From CAWABB01 sp963780165 (GTDB taxonomy: Bacteria; Bacteroidota; Ignavibacteria; UBA10030; UBA6906), in the NCBI GenBank assembly GCA_963780165.1, contig CAWABB010000004.1, forward strand, positions 1 through 64,000: a DNA stretch of 64,000 bases, in the 5' to 3' direction. How positions within the stretch are numbered: position 1 is the stretch's first letter; each line of letters begins with the position of its first letter. Below the pieces are notes generated by a model. It worked only from the letters and a program-made list of their open reading frames with translations. It ran no database searches and was not told where the DNA came from. Positions 8,867 through 16,678 of this stretch are shown piece by piece. The translations under genes and the position numbers were made by a program.

Positions 8867-10084
8867 ATGTCCTGGGAACTACGCACATTACAAGTCATCG
8901 CCCTCGCGGCACTCCCCCTCCACCTGTATGTCGGCCTCCGCATTGTGGCCTCCATGGGGGCTGTCGCCCCCGCCCGGAAAGTACGGGCCAGGAAGCTCTT
9001 CCTGGCCGCTCTGGCATGGGTTTCGTTCCTCCCCCTGATGTTGTTTCTGGGTCGTCTGGCCGGTGTTGGCTGGGTCGGCGGGGTGTACGAGGCTGGGGCC
9101 ATGGTGCTGGATCCCTTGTTTCTTTATCCGATCTGGTTCGCGCTTATCGCCAGCGCGGAGATGCTGGCCTTCTTCCTTGTCCTCGATCTCATTGGTTTCC
9201 TCTCTCGCCTGTTTCCTAAGCGACGCGAATCCGTGCGTAAAGCCCTGGCGTACGCGCGCCTTGCGATAGCCGCAATCGCTGTGGTGTACGTCCCTTGCCG
9301 CGTCCTCTTCGATACGTTGTTCATTGAAGACGCGGAGACCCGGCTTGCGATGTCGGGCCTGCCCCGGGAACTGGAAGGGTTCCGGATCACCCTGGTTGGT
9401 GACATCCAGGTCGATCGGTTCACTGGCCCGGGGAAGGTGGGACGCGTTCATTCCATCGTGTCAGGGCAGAAGCCGGAACTTTTGTTGTCGTCGGGTGATC
9501 TCGTGACGCGTGGGAGAGAGTATCTTGGAGAGGCACGTGAGGCGATCTGCGGGATGGCAGGGAGTGTGGCGTCGATTGCCGTCATGGGTGATCACGACCA
9601 CTGGTCTGCGCCCGACGACCTGCGCGCCATGCAGCAGGAGTGCGGGTGGGCGTTCCTCGAGAATCAGCATGACCTGCTGACATATCGAGGTCGGAGCATT
9701 CTGGTCTCGGGGGTGACACATATCTACAGCGATAGGCTTCCGGGGTCGGCGCTGCGGGAGTTCCTCAACTCGGCGCCCCAGGCAGATCTACGAATCCTAT
9801 TGGTACACCAACCGGCTGAGGAGTTGGTACAACTGGCGGCCGACGCCGGCTACGATCTGGTGCTCGCCGGGCATACGCACGGCGGACAGATCGTCTTTCA
9901 CCCCCTGGGCATGCCGCTGACGCCGAGCATGCGGGAGACGAAGTATTATAGAGGGTACCACAAGGTGGGAGAGACGCATGTGGTTGTGACGCGGGGTGTG
10001 GGGCTCACGCTTGCGCCGGTGCGCTATCACGCGAGGGCCGAAGTGACGACGGTGACCTTGCACGCAGTGGCGCCCGGCGGGTAG
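8867..10084 (+). CDS. membrane-anchored metallophosphoesterase (YaeI/YkuE-like)
   Basis: The 405-residue product has about four N-terminal membrane segments (to about residue 150). A calcineurin-like phosphoesterase domain follows, with the metal-binding series: GDIQVDRF where DxH is usual, SSGDLV, MGDHDHW (usually GNHD) and the C-terminal GHTHGGQ. The His of the canonical first motif (DxH) is replaced by Gln-Val-Asp, which is unusual for the family. I start at 8867 because GAAGGA precedes it at good spacing and the predicted promoter lies too close to the ATG at 8846. Related enzymes hydrolyse UDP-diacylglucosamine or other phosphodiesters at the membrane, but the substrate here is unknown. 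Confidence 0.85.
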   Translation: MSWELRTLQVIALAALPLHLYVGLRIVASMGAVAPARKVRARKLFLAALAWVSFLPLMLFLGRLAGVGWVGGVYEAGAMVLDPLFLYPIWFALIASAEMLAFFLVLDLIGFLSRLFPKRRESVRKALAYARLAIAAIAVVYVPCRVLFDTLFIEDAETRLAMSGLPRELEGFRITLVGDIQVDRFTGPGKVGRVHSIVSGQKPELLLSSGDLVTRGREYLGEAREAICGMAGSVASIAVMGDHDHWSAPDDLRAMQQECGWAFLENQHDLLTYRGRSILVSGVTHIYSDRLPGSALREFLNSAPQADLRILLVHQPAEELVQLAADAGYDLVLAGHTHGGQIVFHPLGMPLTPSMRETKYYRGYHKVGETHVVVTRGVGLTLAPVRYHARAEVTTVTLHAVAPGG

Positions 10085-10142
10085 GCAGCGTGAACGGCAA
10101 TGCTGAGGAGGGTGAACGCTCGCGAAAGGGAGAGTGTTTCCC

Positions 10143-10472
10143 TCAGGCCCTCCAGAGTACAGCGAGACCGACGCACAGGATGGCAAGGCCGATCGCTTTC
10201 TGTGCAGAGATCGGTTCCTGAAGCAGAGCGTACGATGCCACGGCAATGATCACGATGCTCGCAGCGGAGAAGATCGGAAAGGCTACACCGAGCTCCAGCG
10301 TTTCCAGCGACTTGATGAACGAGACAGTGTTGACGAGCCCGATGGCAAGACCAAGTCCGAGCAACGACCCCTTGCGGAGCGTGAAGCCGTCGATCGCCGA
10401 CCCGAACTTGAAGAGAACGTTGGCCGCGGAGTTTGCGACGATAGCGAGAACGAGGTATATGAAGCCGCTCAT
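10143..10472 (-). CDS. small multidrug resistance / EamA-type membrane protein
   Basis: The 109-residue product has four hydrophobic helices (YLVLAIVANSAANVLFKFGS; LLGLGLAIGLVNTVSFI; GVAFPIFSAASIVIIAVAS; IGLAILCVGLAVLW). Gene length and topology match EmrE-like SMR or half-EamA transporters. The start at 10472 follows GGAGAG at proper spacing. In place of the EmrE membrane-embedded Glu there is an Asn in the first helix (ANSAANVLF), so drug/proton antiport should not be assumed. Lipid- or metabolite-exporting SMR-like proteins are also possible. Confidence 0.7.
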   Translation of the reverse strand: MSGFIYLVLAIVANSAANVLFKFGSAIDGFTLRKGSLLGLGLAIGLVNTVSFIKSLETLELGVAFPIFSAASIVIIAVASYALLQEPISAQKAIGLAILCVGLAVLWRA

Positions 10473-10538
10473 GGGAGTCTCTCCAGGGAGCTCGGTGCGA
10501 GGCGAGTGTGAGTAATCGAACGTCGCGTCATGGACAGG

Positions 10539-10562
10539 ACGGGCCCGGAACTCCGGGCCCGT
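10539..10562 (-). terminator. GC-rich hairpin after the 4-TM membrane protein gene
   Basis: ACGGGCCCG (10539-10547) pairs perfectly with CGGGCCCGT (10554-10562) around a 6-base loop, in the gap after the stop at 10589. No good T-tract follows, so termination strength is uncertain. Confidence 0.5.
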
Positions 10563-10588
10563 TCCATTTCCAGGATCGCTCAAGCCGG

Positions 10589-11023
10589 TCACGGTTTCCC
10601 GGACGGGGAGATGGTGGTTACCATCGGCACCTTGCCGAAGACTGCGACGGTGATGATGCCGGCGATGATATACTGCAGGATGGTTGTCCAGAACCATGTC
10701 GCGGCCATCCAGTAGGGGATGGCGACCATTGCGTACGTCCCGTAGGCGTACCCGATGCCGATCCAGATGCCCATATAGATGCCGTACCGGATCCCCTCCA
10801 TCATGCCTTTCCCTTCGTACCCCTTCGAGAAGACGAACACGAAGAAGAACGCGCCGACGAGGTTGATGACCCAATAGACCCACATGAGGCGGTCCATGTC
10901 CGGGCGCCACACCGAGGCTGTGCTCTCGTATGCGCTCCGGAGGATGACGCCGTTGACGAGCATGCTGTAGATGGTGAAGAATACGAAGACGAGCGCTGCA
11001 GCGGTCAGGACCTTCTTGCTCAT
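10589..11023 (-). CDS. four-helix membrane protein, unknown function
   Basis: The 144-residue protein has four clear transmembrane segments (near residues 5-28, 46-66, 78-102 and 108-130) rich in Tyr, Trp and Gly (for example GIWIGIGYAYGTYAMVAIPY). I do not recognise a named family and see no catalytic motif. The start at 11023 follows an AGGAGGACC-like ribosome site (AGGACC directly before ATGAGC). It is followed on the same strand by the SMR-like gene, with a hairpin between, so they may be separate units. Confidence 0.65.
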   Translation of the reverse strand: MSKKVLTAAALVFVFFTIYSMLVNGVILRSAYESTASVWRPDMDRLMWVYWVINLVGAFFFVFVFSKGYEGKGMMEGIRYGIYMGIWIGIGYAYGTYAMVAIPYWMAATWFWTTILQYIIAGIITVAVFGKVPMVTTISPSGKP

Positions 11024-11134
11024 AGGTCCTCCTGTGTGGTGGGGGCTGGTGGATTGTGTGGCAGGGCAAGTATATCGATCGGACAGGGGAATCGCAAGGG
11101 GGGGAAAGGGGGGCCAAAAGCGAGACCGGAGCCA

Positions 11135-11206
11135 GTTCTGCCCGCCTGTGGCGGGCGAACTAGCTCGTCGACTCCAAATGGATCCCGCCGAGGAACGTCG
11201 GGATCC
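11135..11206. repeat. two adjacent stem-loops near the tRNA gene
   Basis: The first hairpin (11135-11160) pairs GTTC plus GCCCGCC with GGCGGGC plus GAAC around a TGT loop, with one bulged T. The second (11180-11206) pairs GGATCCCG with CGGGATCC and continues inward after one mismatch. Neither has a T-tract. With the terminator at 11208-11254 they form three consecutive stem-loops in 120 bp, an arrangement more like extragenic palindromic repeats than a single terminator. Confidence 0.6.
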
Positions 11207-11207
11207 T

Positions 11208-11254
11208 CAAAACGACGAACGAGTTGGCGAACCAAGCCAACTCGTGTCGTTTTG
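11208..11254 (-). terminator. bidirectional terminator downstream of tRNA-Gly
   Basis: CAAAACGAC and CGAGTTGGC pair with GCCAACTCG and GTCGTTTTG, giving an 18-bp interrupted stem with A-rich and T-rich ends. It begins three bases past the tRNA 3' end, so it most likely terminates the tRNA transcript. Confidence 0.75.
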
Positions 11255-11256
11255 GG

Positions 11257-11328
<72 letters not shown>

Positions 11329-11354
11329 AGATGTAACCAACTCCAGACGTATCA

Positions 11355-11383
11355 TTTATATGATTCTAGCTGCAACTATGCAA
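11355..11383 (-). promoter_or_regulatory. predicted sigma70 promoter of tRNA-Gly
   Basis: On the minus strand TTGCAT (11383-11378) and TATAAA (11360-11355) are 17 bp apart and end 26 bp before the tRNA 5' end. Confidence 0.65.
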
Positions 11384-11944
11384 CAAATACGCATCACAAA
11401 ATCACCGGGTTCTTGCCTTCTCTGGCGGAAAGGTTTGACACGGTTCGGGAAAGAAAATAATCCAATCCCAGGGAAGATTCAAGTGCTACCCGCGCCGGCT
11501 CATTTTGCGGCGAAATCTTAGCGCTCCACCGTCCCGGTCGTCAATGCCCTTCACGCTCCTGAAGCCCCGGACGTAAAAACCGCGGTAGCACTTGAGGCCC
11601 AATAACACAGCAATGAGCCGCACAACAGAGCAAGAACCATAACCAAGCCCTCACATCAGAATGGCAGCCGATCGGCAAAAAATAGTCTTCCTGGAGCGGC
11701 AAAAATGGTTGACGTTGAACAAGGGGAGTATGATCTTTGGCATATGGACGGACGCTACGTCAAGAGGGCAGTGTCGCCAGATGGAATCTCCTGGTTGATG
11801 ACAGGTACGAACCAGACCCTCTCAGGCTTGTTCTTGCGAGAGTCGGATGGACTCGTTGGACGTGGCATGGATGTCGGCCGCAAAGGATGAGAGATGCTCC
11901 GTGTGCATCGCGCCGGCCCGTTGTGATAGATAAAGGAAAAACAG
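11384..11944. other. 560-bp gene-poor stretch with an imperfect inverted repeat
   Basis: No convincing gene is present. TCAAGTGCTACC at 11479-11490 reappears inverted at 11584-11595, with near-matching GCG next to it, bounding about 117 bp. On the minus strand a short open stretch (ending at the TAG near 11490) reads GLKCYRGFYVRGFRSV and lacks an ATG, so it could be the tail of a lost gene. An AAAGGA ribosome site for the next gene lies at about 11931-11936. Confidence 0.4.
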
Positions 11945-13981
11945 ATGGCTGACATACTCCTCCTAACCCTTTACACGGGGGCGGCCGGATTCGTCTCGTG
12001 GTCCGTTGTTCGATTGCTGTTTGTCGATCGACCGACATCGTGGCAATACCCTGTCGCATTTGCGCTGTTTCCCGTCCTCATCGCCATTACGCTCACGGGC
12101 CTTGGGGCGATCGGATTGCTCACACCTCATTCGGGTGGGCTGGTGATGGTGGTGCTCGCGCTGGCGCTCTGGATCGCCGGCCGGAAGCACGGGATCTTCA
12201 CGCGTCGGGGTGACGGGCCAGCGTTGGCGGGACTCACCCGCGAGGCTCTTGTCGGACTTGCCGCACTGGTCGGTGTCGTACTGCTGCCCCTTGCCCAGGG
12301 CCTTCTTGCGGGTCCACGGTTTGGATATGATGACTACACGTACCACGCGCCATATGTGACTCAGTGGATGCTGGACGGACGCATCTCACTGCTACCGTTC
12401 AACTATCACGCATACTTCCCGTTCAATGCCGAGCTATTTTCCCTCTGGTTCATGTTGCCCATAGGTAAGGACACCTTCGTCGGACTGGGGGGAGCATACT
12501 GGGTTGTTGCCGCGGCCACGTCCGTGACCGCGCTTGCACGGTCGTTGGGGAGGCAGGTGGAGGGAGCCCTTTTTGCAGCCGCGCTCGTTCTTGCTTCCTC
12601 TCTGGTAGCTGTTGTTGCGCTACGGTTTTCGGCGAACGACCTTGCCGGTTCTGTTATGATTGCGACCACTCTCGTTGTGCTGGCCGACAATCGTGACGGA
12701 CGCCGTTGGTCAGAGGTTCTCGTGGCAGGCTTGCTCGTTGGGTTCGGCCTCGGCACAAAGCTCACGTTGCTCCCTGCGGTCCTGGTCCTTGCGGTGTGGA
12801 TCGCATGGGGACGGCGAGGCGTGAAAGCGATATCCGGCCGGACCGGACGGGTTGTGCTCTTCCTGGCAGGGGTGGTTGTATCAACAGGCTACTGGTACGG
12901 ACGTAACTGGATCCTGACAGGCAATCCTTTCTTCCCGGGTGCCATCGCGTTTTTCGACGGACCCCTGGGAGCCACGGAACAGGACGCGACCAAATTTGTG
13001 ACATTTCTCCTCACCGATCCTCTGGAAACGTTGCGCACATCGATTCCTGCGATGACGAACTGGCCGGTCATCCTCTGGCTTGTCGCGGCATACGGCTACC
13101 TCCAGGGTTTCGCGGCGATCCTCAGGACGAGGAGATCAGATTACTTGCCACACCGGGAAGTTGAGGCAATGCTGTTTCTTGTGGGGATGTCTCTCCTGTT
13201 GGCATTCCCGTTTCAGCCGTTTTCGGGGAGCTCTAACTACGCGGGTGCGCCTCTGAATCCGGACCCGCGCTTTCTGGTGATGTCATTCACAGCAGGAATT
13301 GTGCTCGCATCGCACTGGATTGTCGGGGTGCGAGGTGTCCTTATCGCCGCTGTGCTCGTTGTCGCCGCCGGGTTGACCGTAAACCCTTTCGTTGCAGTTC
13401 TGACTGCGGTTCTCTGCCTTGGTGCATGGTTCATGTTTGAGCCGCTCCGTGCAATAACCCGACTTGTCTCTGTGCACCGGCGGGTTCTTCTCGGTCTGCT
13501 CGCCATGAGCACTGTCGGGAGCCTCGTGCTCTTGCGGGGGAATCTTGAGAGGGAGATTGAGCAGCGCATATTCTCCCACCAAAGTTGGGGACGGAACCTC
13601 GGAATGCTCTGGAGCGAGGTTGCTAAGCTACCTCCCGGGAGCAGAATCGCCGCATTGGGGCATAACTTCACCTATCCGCTTTTCGGACGTTCGCTCAACC
13701 TCAGGCCGGTCGTCCTCGACCGCTCCGGCGCTCTTCTCGAGCCGCTCCATGAAATATGGAAACGCGAGGGCGCGCGCTTCGAATGGTGGGCTGCTGTGAA
13801 ATCCGATTCGAGCGAGTTGCCTGGATTTGCGGAACGACTGAGGTCAAGCGGCGTCACCCATGTCGCAGTATCGAGGACTTTCGCTGGGGAATGGCCGGTC
13901 GAGGCGGGGGTCCTGCTTCCGCCTCGTTTCACGGTCACGTATTCAGACACCGGTTCGGCCCTCTACGGCGTCAATCGATGA
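11945..13981 (+). CDS. GT-C fold membrane glycosyltransferase (GT39/PMT-like)
   Basis: The 678-residue product has 11-13 transmembrane helices. A periplasmic acidic motif follows the second or third helix (GYDDYTYHAPYVTQW near residue 127), the expected place of the catalytic Asp in GT-C enzymes that use polyprenyl-phosphate sugars. A soluble C-terminal portion (from about 530) holds LPPGSRIAALGHNFTYPL. The start has AAAGGA eight bases upstream. The nearby UbiA-type prenyltransferase and HAD phosphatase fit a lipid-linked sugar pathway. Sugar donor and acceptor cannot be predicted. Confidence 0.75.
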   Translation: MADILLLTLYTGAAGFVSWSVVRLLFVDRPTSWQYPVAFALFPVLIAITLTGLGAIGLLTPHSGGLVMVVLALALWIAGRKHGIFTRRGDGPALAGLTREALVGLAALVGVVLLPLAQGLLAGPRFGYDDYTYHAPYVTQWMLDGRISLLPFNYHAYFPFNAELFSLWFMLPIGKDTFVGLGGAYWVVAAATSVTALARSLGRQVEGALFAAALVLASSLVAVVALRFSANDLAGSVMIATTLVVLADNRDGRRWSEVLVAGLLVGFGLGTKLTLLPAVLVLAVWIAWGRRGVKAISGRTGRVVLFLAGVVVSTGYWYGRNWILTGNPFFPGAIAFFDGPLGATEQDATKFVTFLLTDPLETLRTSIPAMTNWPVILWLVAAYGYLQGFAAILRTRRSDYLPHREVEAMLFLVGMSLLLAFPFQPFSGSSNYAGAPLNPDPRFLVMSFTAGIVLASHWIVGVRGVLIAAVLVVAAGLTVNPFVAVLTAVLCLGAWFMFEPLRAITRLVSVHRRVLLGLLAMSTVGSLVLLRGNLEREIEQRIFSHQSWGRNLGMLWSEVAKLPPGSRIAALGHNFTYPLFGRSLNLRPVVLDRSGALLEPLHEIWKREGARFEWWAAVKSDSSELPGFAERLRSSGVTHVAVSRTFAGEWPVEAGVLLPPRFTVTYSDTGSALYGVNR

Positions 13982-14212
13982 ATCCACGGAGTGGACTGGT
14001 TGACGGGAGTCACTGGCCTGACTTGGAGGCGAGGTTTCTCGCGCAGCAATACCGGAGGGATACAACACAATTCAAACTGCACGGGGGACTGGGTCATCGG
14101 CCGCCAGCACCAGATTCAATCTTTCCGATTTAGCAGGCCAGGGCGTGAAGCAGGAACGACTACATATCACCTGGCACAATCGATGGGGGGGTAGGTCACG
14201 CAAACCGCGAAT

Positions 14213-14869
14213 TCATATCCAGGAATCTTTCATGTTGCGCAGTGTGCTTCGTAGAAACACCATCCCTGCAGCTCTGGCAGCTTCCCCATCCTTCTCATCT
14301 CGGTCTCCTACAACGAGACATTCTTGAGGAGAAAGACCGAGTTTTGCCGCCGCAACAAGAAGTCCCTTAGGATTGGGTTTGAAGCAATCTACATCTGGAT
14401 CGGTCGCGCAAACAGAGACATCTGCTTCTAGACCCAGACTTCTCATCTTCTCTCTTACGGGGTAATCCGATACGATGGCGATTCCCTTTCCCTTTGTCTT
14501 CAAGTGGGCAAAAGCCCGATCTACATATGGGAGTTTGCATTTGGCGAGGTGTTTCAAAGGCTCAACCATTATCCATTTGTCAACAACTTTTCGGACACAT
14601 TCCTCTGTGACCCTAAGCCTTGTAGCTGTCAATTCGTATTGAGTTTTTTCGATGTTCCCGCCTCGGAATTCGTGCTCCTCCCTGATTCGACGGAAGTGGA
14701 AGACAATCCTCAATTGACCAATATGGGTTGGGTGTAGCACATAGTACAATACCATATCCTTCACGATCAGCATTCGCATGCGAGGCTGACTATATAGTGT
14801 GCCGTCCAGGTCGAAGATAACCCCTTTGATCTGATCCCACCTAATGCTTCCCACCTGAGAGTTCTCCAA
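14213..14869 (-). CDS. HAD-family phosphatase next to a UbiA prenyltransferase
   Basis: The 218-residue protein shows all HAD motifs: DLDGT with Asp20/Asp22 (motif I), VSDYPVREK (motif II Ser/Thr), the Lys of FKPNPKG (motif III) and VVGDRDEKD (motif IV). The start lies 5 bp after the UbiA gene stop, so the pair is an operon. In the decaprenyl-phosphoryl-arabinose pathway the UbiA enzyme makes a 5-phosphoribosyl lipid that needs dephosphorylation, and in some bacteria a HAD domain is fused to the UbiA domain. A role as that phosphatase is inferred from context. Base composition is clearly more AT-rich than in most of the window, which suggests transfer. Confidence 0.8.
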   Translation of the reverse strand: MENSQVGSIRWDQIKGVIFDLDGTLYSQPRMRMLIVKDMVLYYVLHPTHIGQLRIVFHFRRIREEHEFRGGNIEKTQYELTATRLRVTEECVRKVVDKWIMVEPLKHLAKCKLPYVDRAFAHLKTKGKGIAIVSDYPVREKMRSLGLEADVSVCATDPDVDCFKPNPKGLLVAAAKLGLSPQECLVVGDRDEKDGEAARAAGMVFLRSTLRNMKDSWI

Positions 14870-14874
14870 CAGAA

Positions 14875-15810
14875 TCAGCCTCCACTTAAGGGAAGTAGCA
14901 TTTTGTTCAGGAACCAGTCAAGTGACGACCATCGGAAGTACAGTAACGCGGTGACAAAAGTAACAATAACCAGGACGTAAGCGCCAAAATACTTCTCTCT
15001 GTATAACTTCTCCGGGTGTTGTGCTGGAGAATTAGGAAGCATTCCGATTTTGAGATACCAGGCGAATAGAATCGAAAACATGGGCAGGCTGAGCAGCAAT
15101 TCGATCCGATACTTGATCATGAATATGCCAAAGAAGAATGCAAACGTCATAGCATAAAACATTATCGAAACCAGAAGACTGTTTTCCGTGTAGACAGCGA
15201 AGGAGCGGCGATATAAGGCTGCGGTGGACCGGTCAGCAATCAGTCGGAGTTCTGCGTACCGCTTCACTGCCATCAAGAACGCGCCCCCCATCCAATAAGC
15301 AATGAGCAAGCTCACCGGGGGTAGCACATTGGAGGTGACAATGAACCACCCCAAAAGCAGTCGAATGGGATTATTCACCGATTCCGACAGAACGTCAAGA
15401 TAGGCCCTGTCTTTTGTTCGAATCGGTTTCATGTTATACGCGAGGCCCATAACGAGCAGAACTATTGACGTCCAGAAGAAGGCTTCAGAGACTACCCATC
15501 CCAGTGCTAATCCAACGGCCGCAAGCGTTACATACTGAATGACGAGGATCTTGAACTTGATCCTGCCAAGAACTGAAGGGCGGTTCTTCTTCATCGGGTG
15601 AAACCGATCAAGTTCCGCATCAAGCCATTCGTTTATCGTGTAGTTCGCCGAGCAAATCAGACTCGCAGAGACGAGTCCCAGGATGAGACTTGCGGCAAAC
15701 TGAGAAAGCGGCGCATCGGTCAGCAACGCCGCAACGACAACACCCGGTAGAATGAAAACCTGTTTGAACCAATGGCCCGGCCGGGCAATGGCCACATAGT
15801 CTTTAATCAT
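14875..15810 (-). CDS. UbiA-family prenyltransferase, decaprenyl-phosphate phosphoribosyltransferase-like
   Basis: The 311-residue product has eight or nine transmembrane helices. It opens with ARPGHWFKQVFILP, the 'RP..W.K' signature of the phosphoribosyl-transferring UbiA subgroup. The aspartate-rich motif is NEWLDAELDRFHPMKKNRP (near residue 60), close to the D-x3-D-x2-HP-x-K-x-RP pattern of DPPR synthases. The second acidic motif is DVLSESVNNPIRLLLGW, where the usual Asp cluster is partly replaced. It likely transfers a phosphoribosyl group to polyprenyl phosphate for cell-surface sugars. The ATG at 15810 is directly followed by MIKDYVAIARPG. The gene is AT-rich like its HAD partner. Confidence 0.8.
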   Translation of the reverse strand: MIKDYVAIARPGHWFKQVFILPGVVVAALLTDAPLSQFAASLILGLVSASLICSANYTINEWLDAELDRFHPMKKNRPSVLGRIKFKILVIQYVTLAAVGLALGWVVSEAFFWTSIVLLVMGLAYNMKPIRTKDRAYLDVLSESVNNPIRLLLGWFIVTSNVLPPVSLLIAYWMGGAFLMAVKRYAELRLIADRSTAALYRRSFAVYTENSLLVSIMFYAMTFAFFFGIFMIKYRIELLLSLPMFSILFAWYLKIGMLPNSPAQHPEKLYREKYFGAYVLVIVTFVTALLYFRWSSLDWFLNKMLLPLSGG

Positions 15811-16678
15811 AGTTCACTACTCGGTCTTGTTGTACATGCCAAACATGGTATCCCCGAATATCAAAGGGACTGTAATTTCCTGCCAAAGTCGAACAAATGT
15901 ATCCAAAAGTCAACCATAGAAAAGAATGTCAAGAGCAAAGAGTTCACCTCGAACGAAGGGTCGCCTTCGTTCTCTGACATTCCGCCACACCTTTTACCAG
16001 TTCTGTGACTTGCCACATCACCGCCCAACGCGGTAATGGTGCTTTGTTGTCTGTGGGGCATCATTGGCAAGCGGCGTCCACCTGTAACTCCGCACGCGGG
16101 TGAAGTCACCCAACCACGCAAGCCATCCATTTTCCACGAAGCACAGGGAGATAACCGCGAAGCCGATGACGGCGGCGGAGCTTCAGGGGCTGCTCTGGCT
16201 CGCAACTGGTTTTCCGCATCGATGTGCGAAGACTGTTACATGTTGGGCCGCTTGCACGGCCGGGGCGCCGATTTCCGAACGGGCTCTTGCCGAAGATGGC
16301 CGGACCGCAAAGTTCTGGCCCGAGGTGGTCACAGTGTTGGTGCAAGACACGTGATCTCAAGCACGCTCGCACATGGATGAGCAGGTCCAGCGAGATACAT
16401 GCTGATTGCTTTTGGCGCGGCCGACCTGTACCTTTCTGGTGAAGTCTCTTCAGCTACTCGTTCCTGCCCGTTCTCTCATGTCTCCCCCGTGATGCTTTGA
16501 CCCCTCACGCATAGAGGTACTCTATGAATGACTCGGCGAGAATTCTGTCTCCGCTCGTTCTTACGCGCCACGAGTGTAGTCTACATAAGTCCATACTGTT
16601 GGTGCTCCCATTGCTGTTCCTCCGCCCTCGGTGCATTTGGAGAGGCCCCTGTCTTTCCTGCACGGGGAGCACTATTCC
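15811..16678. other. 868-bp stretch without a recognisable gene
   Basis: Open frames here are short, lack good ribosome sites and show no family resemblance. A perfect 9-bp hairpin (GAACGAAGG / CCTTCGTTC, 15951-15972) stands between the UbiA upstream region and the rest. The part at 16100-16440 has codon-like GC skew and could be a decayed gene, but I cannot identify it. A GGGGAG ribosome site near 16663 belongs to the next gene. Confidence 0.5.

Noticed and set aside
11705..11890. Possible 61-residue gene in the gap before the glycosyltransferase
   Set aside because: No ribosome site, no recognised motif, and an unusual residue make-up.
16036..16440. Possible genes in the gap before the GH123-like gene
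   Set aside because: Overlapping short frames on both strands without ribosome sites, motifs or signal peptide. At most a decayed gene.
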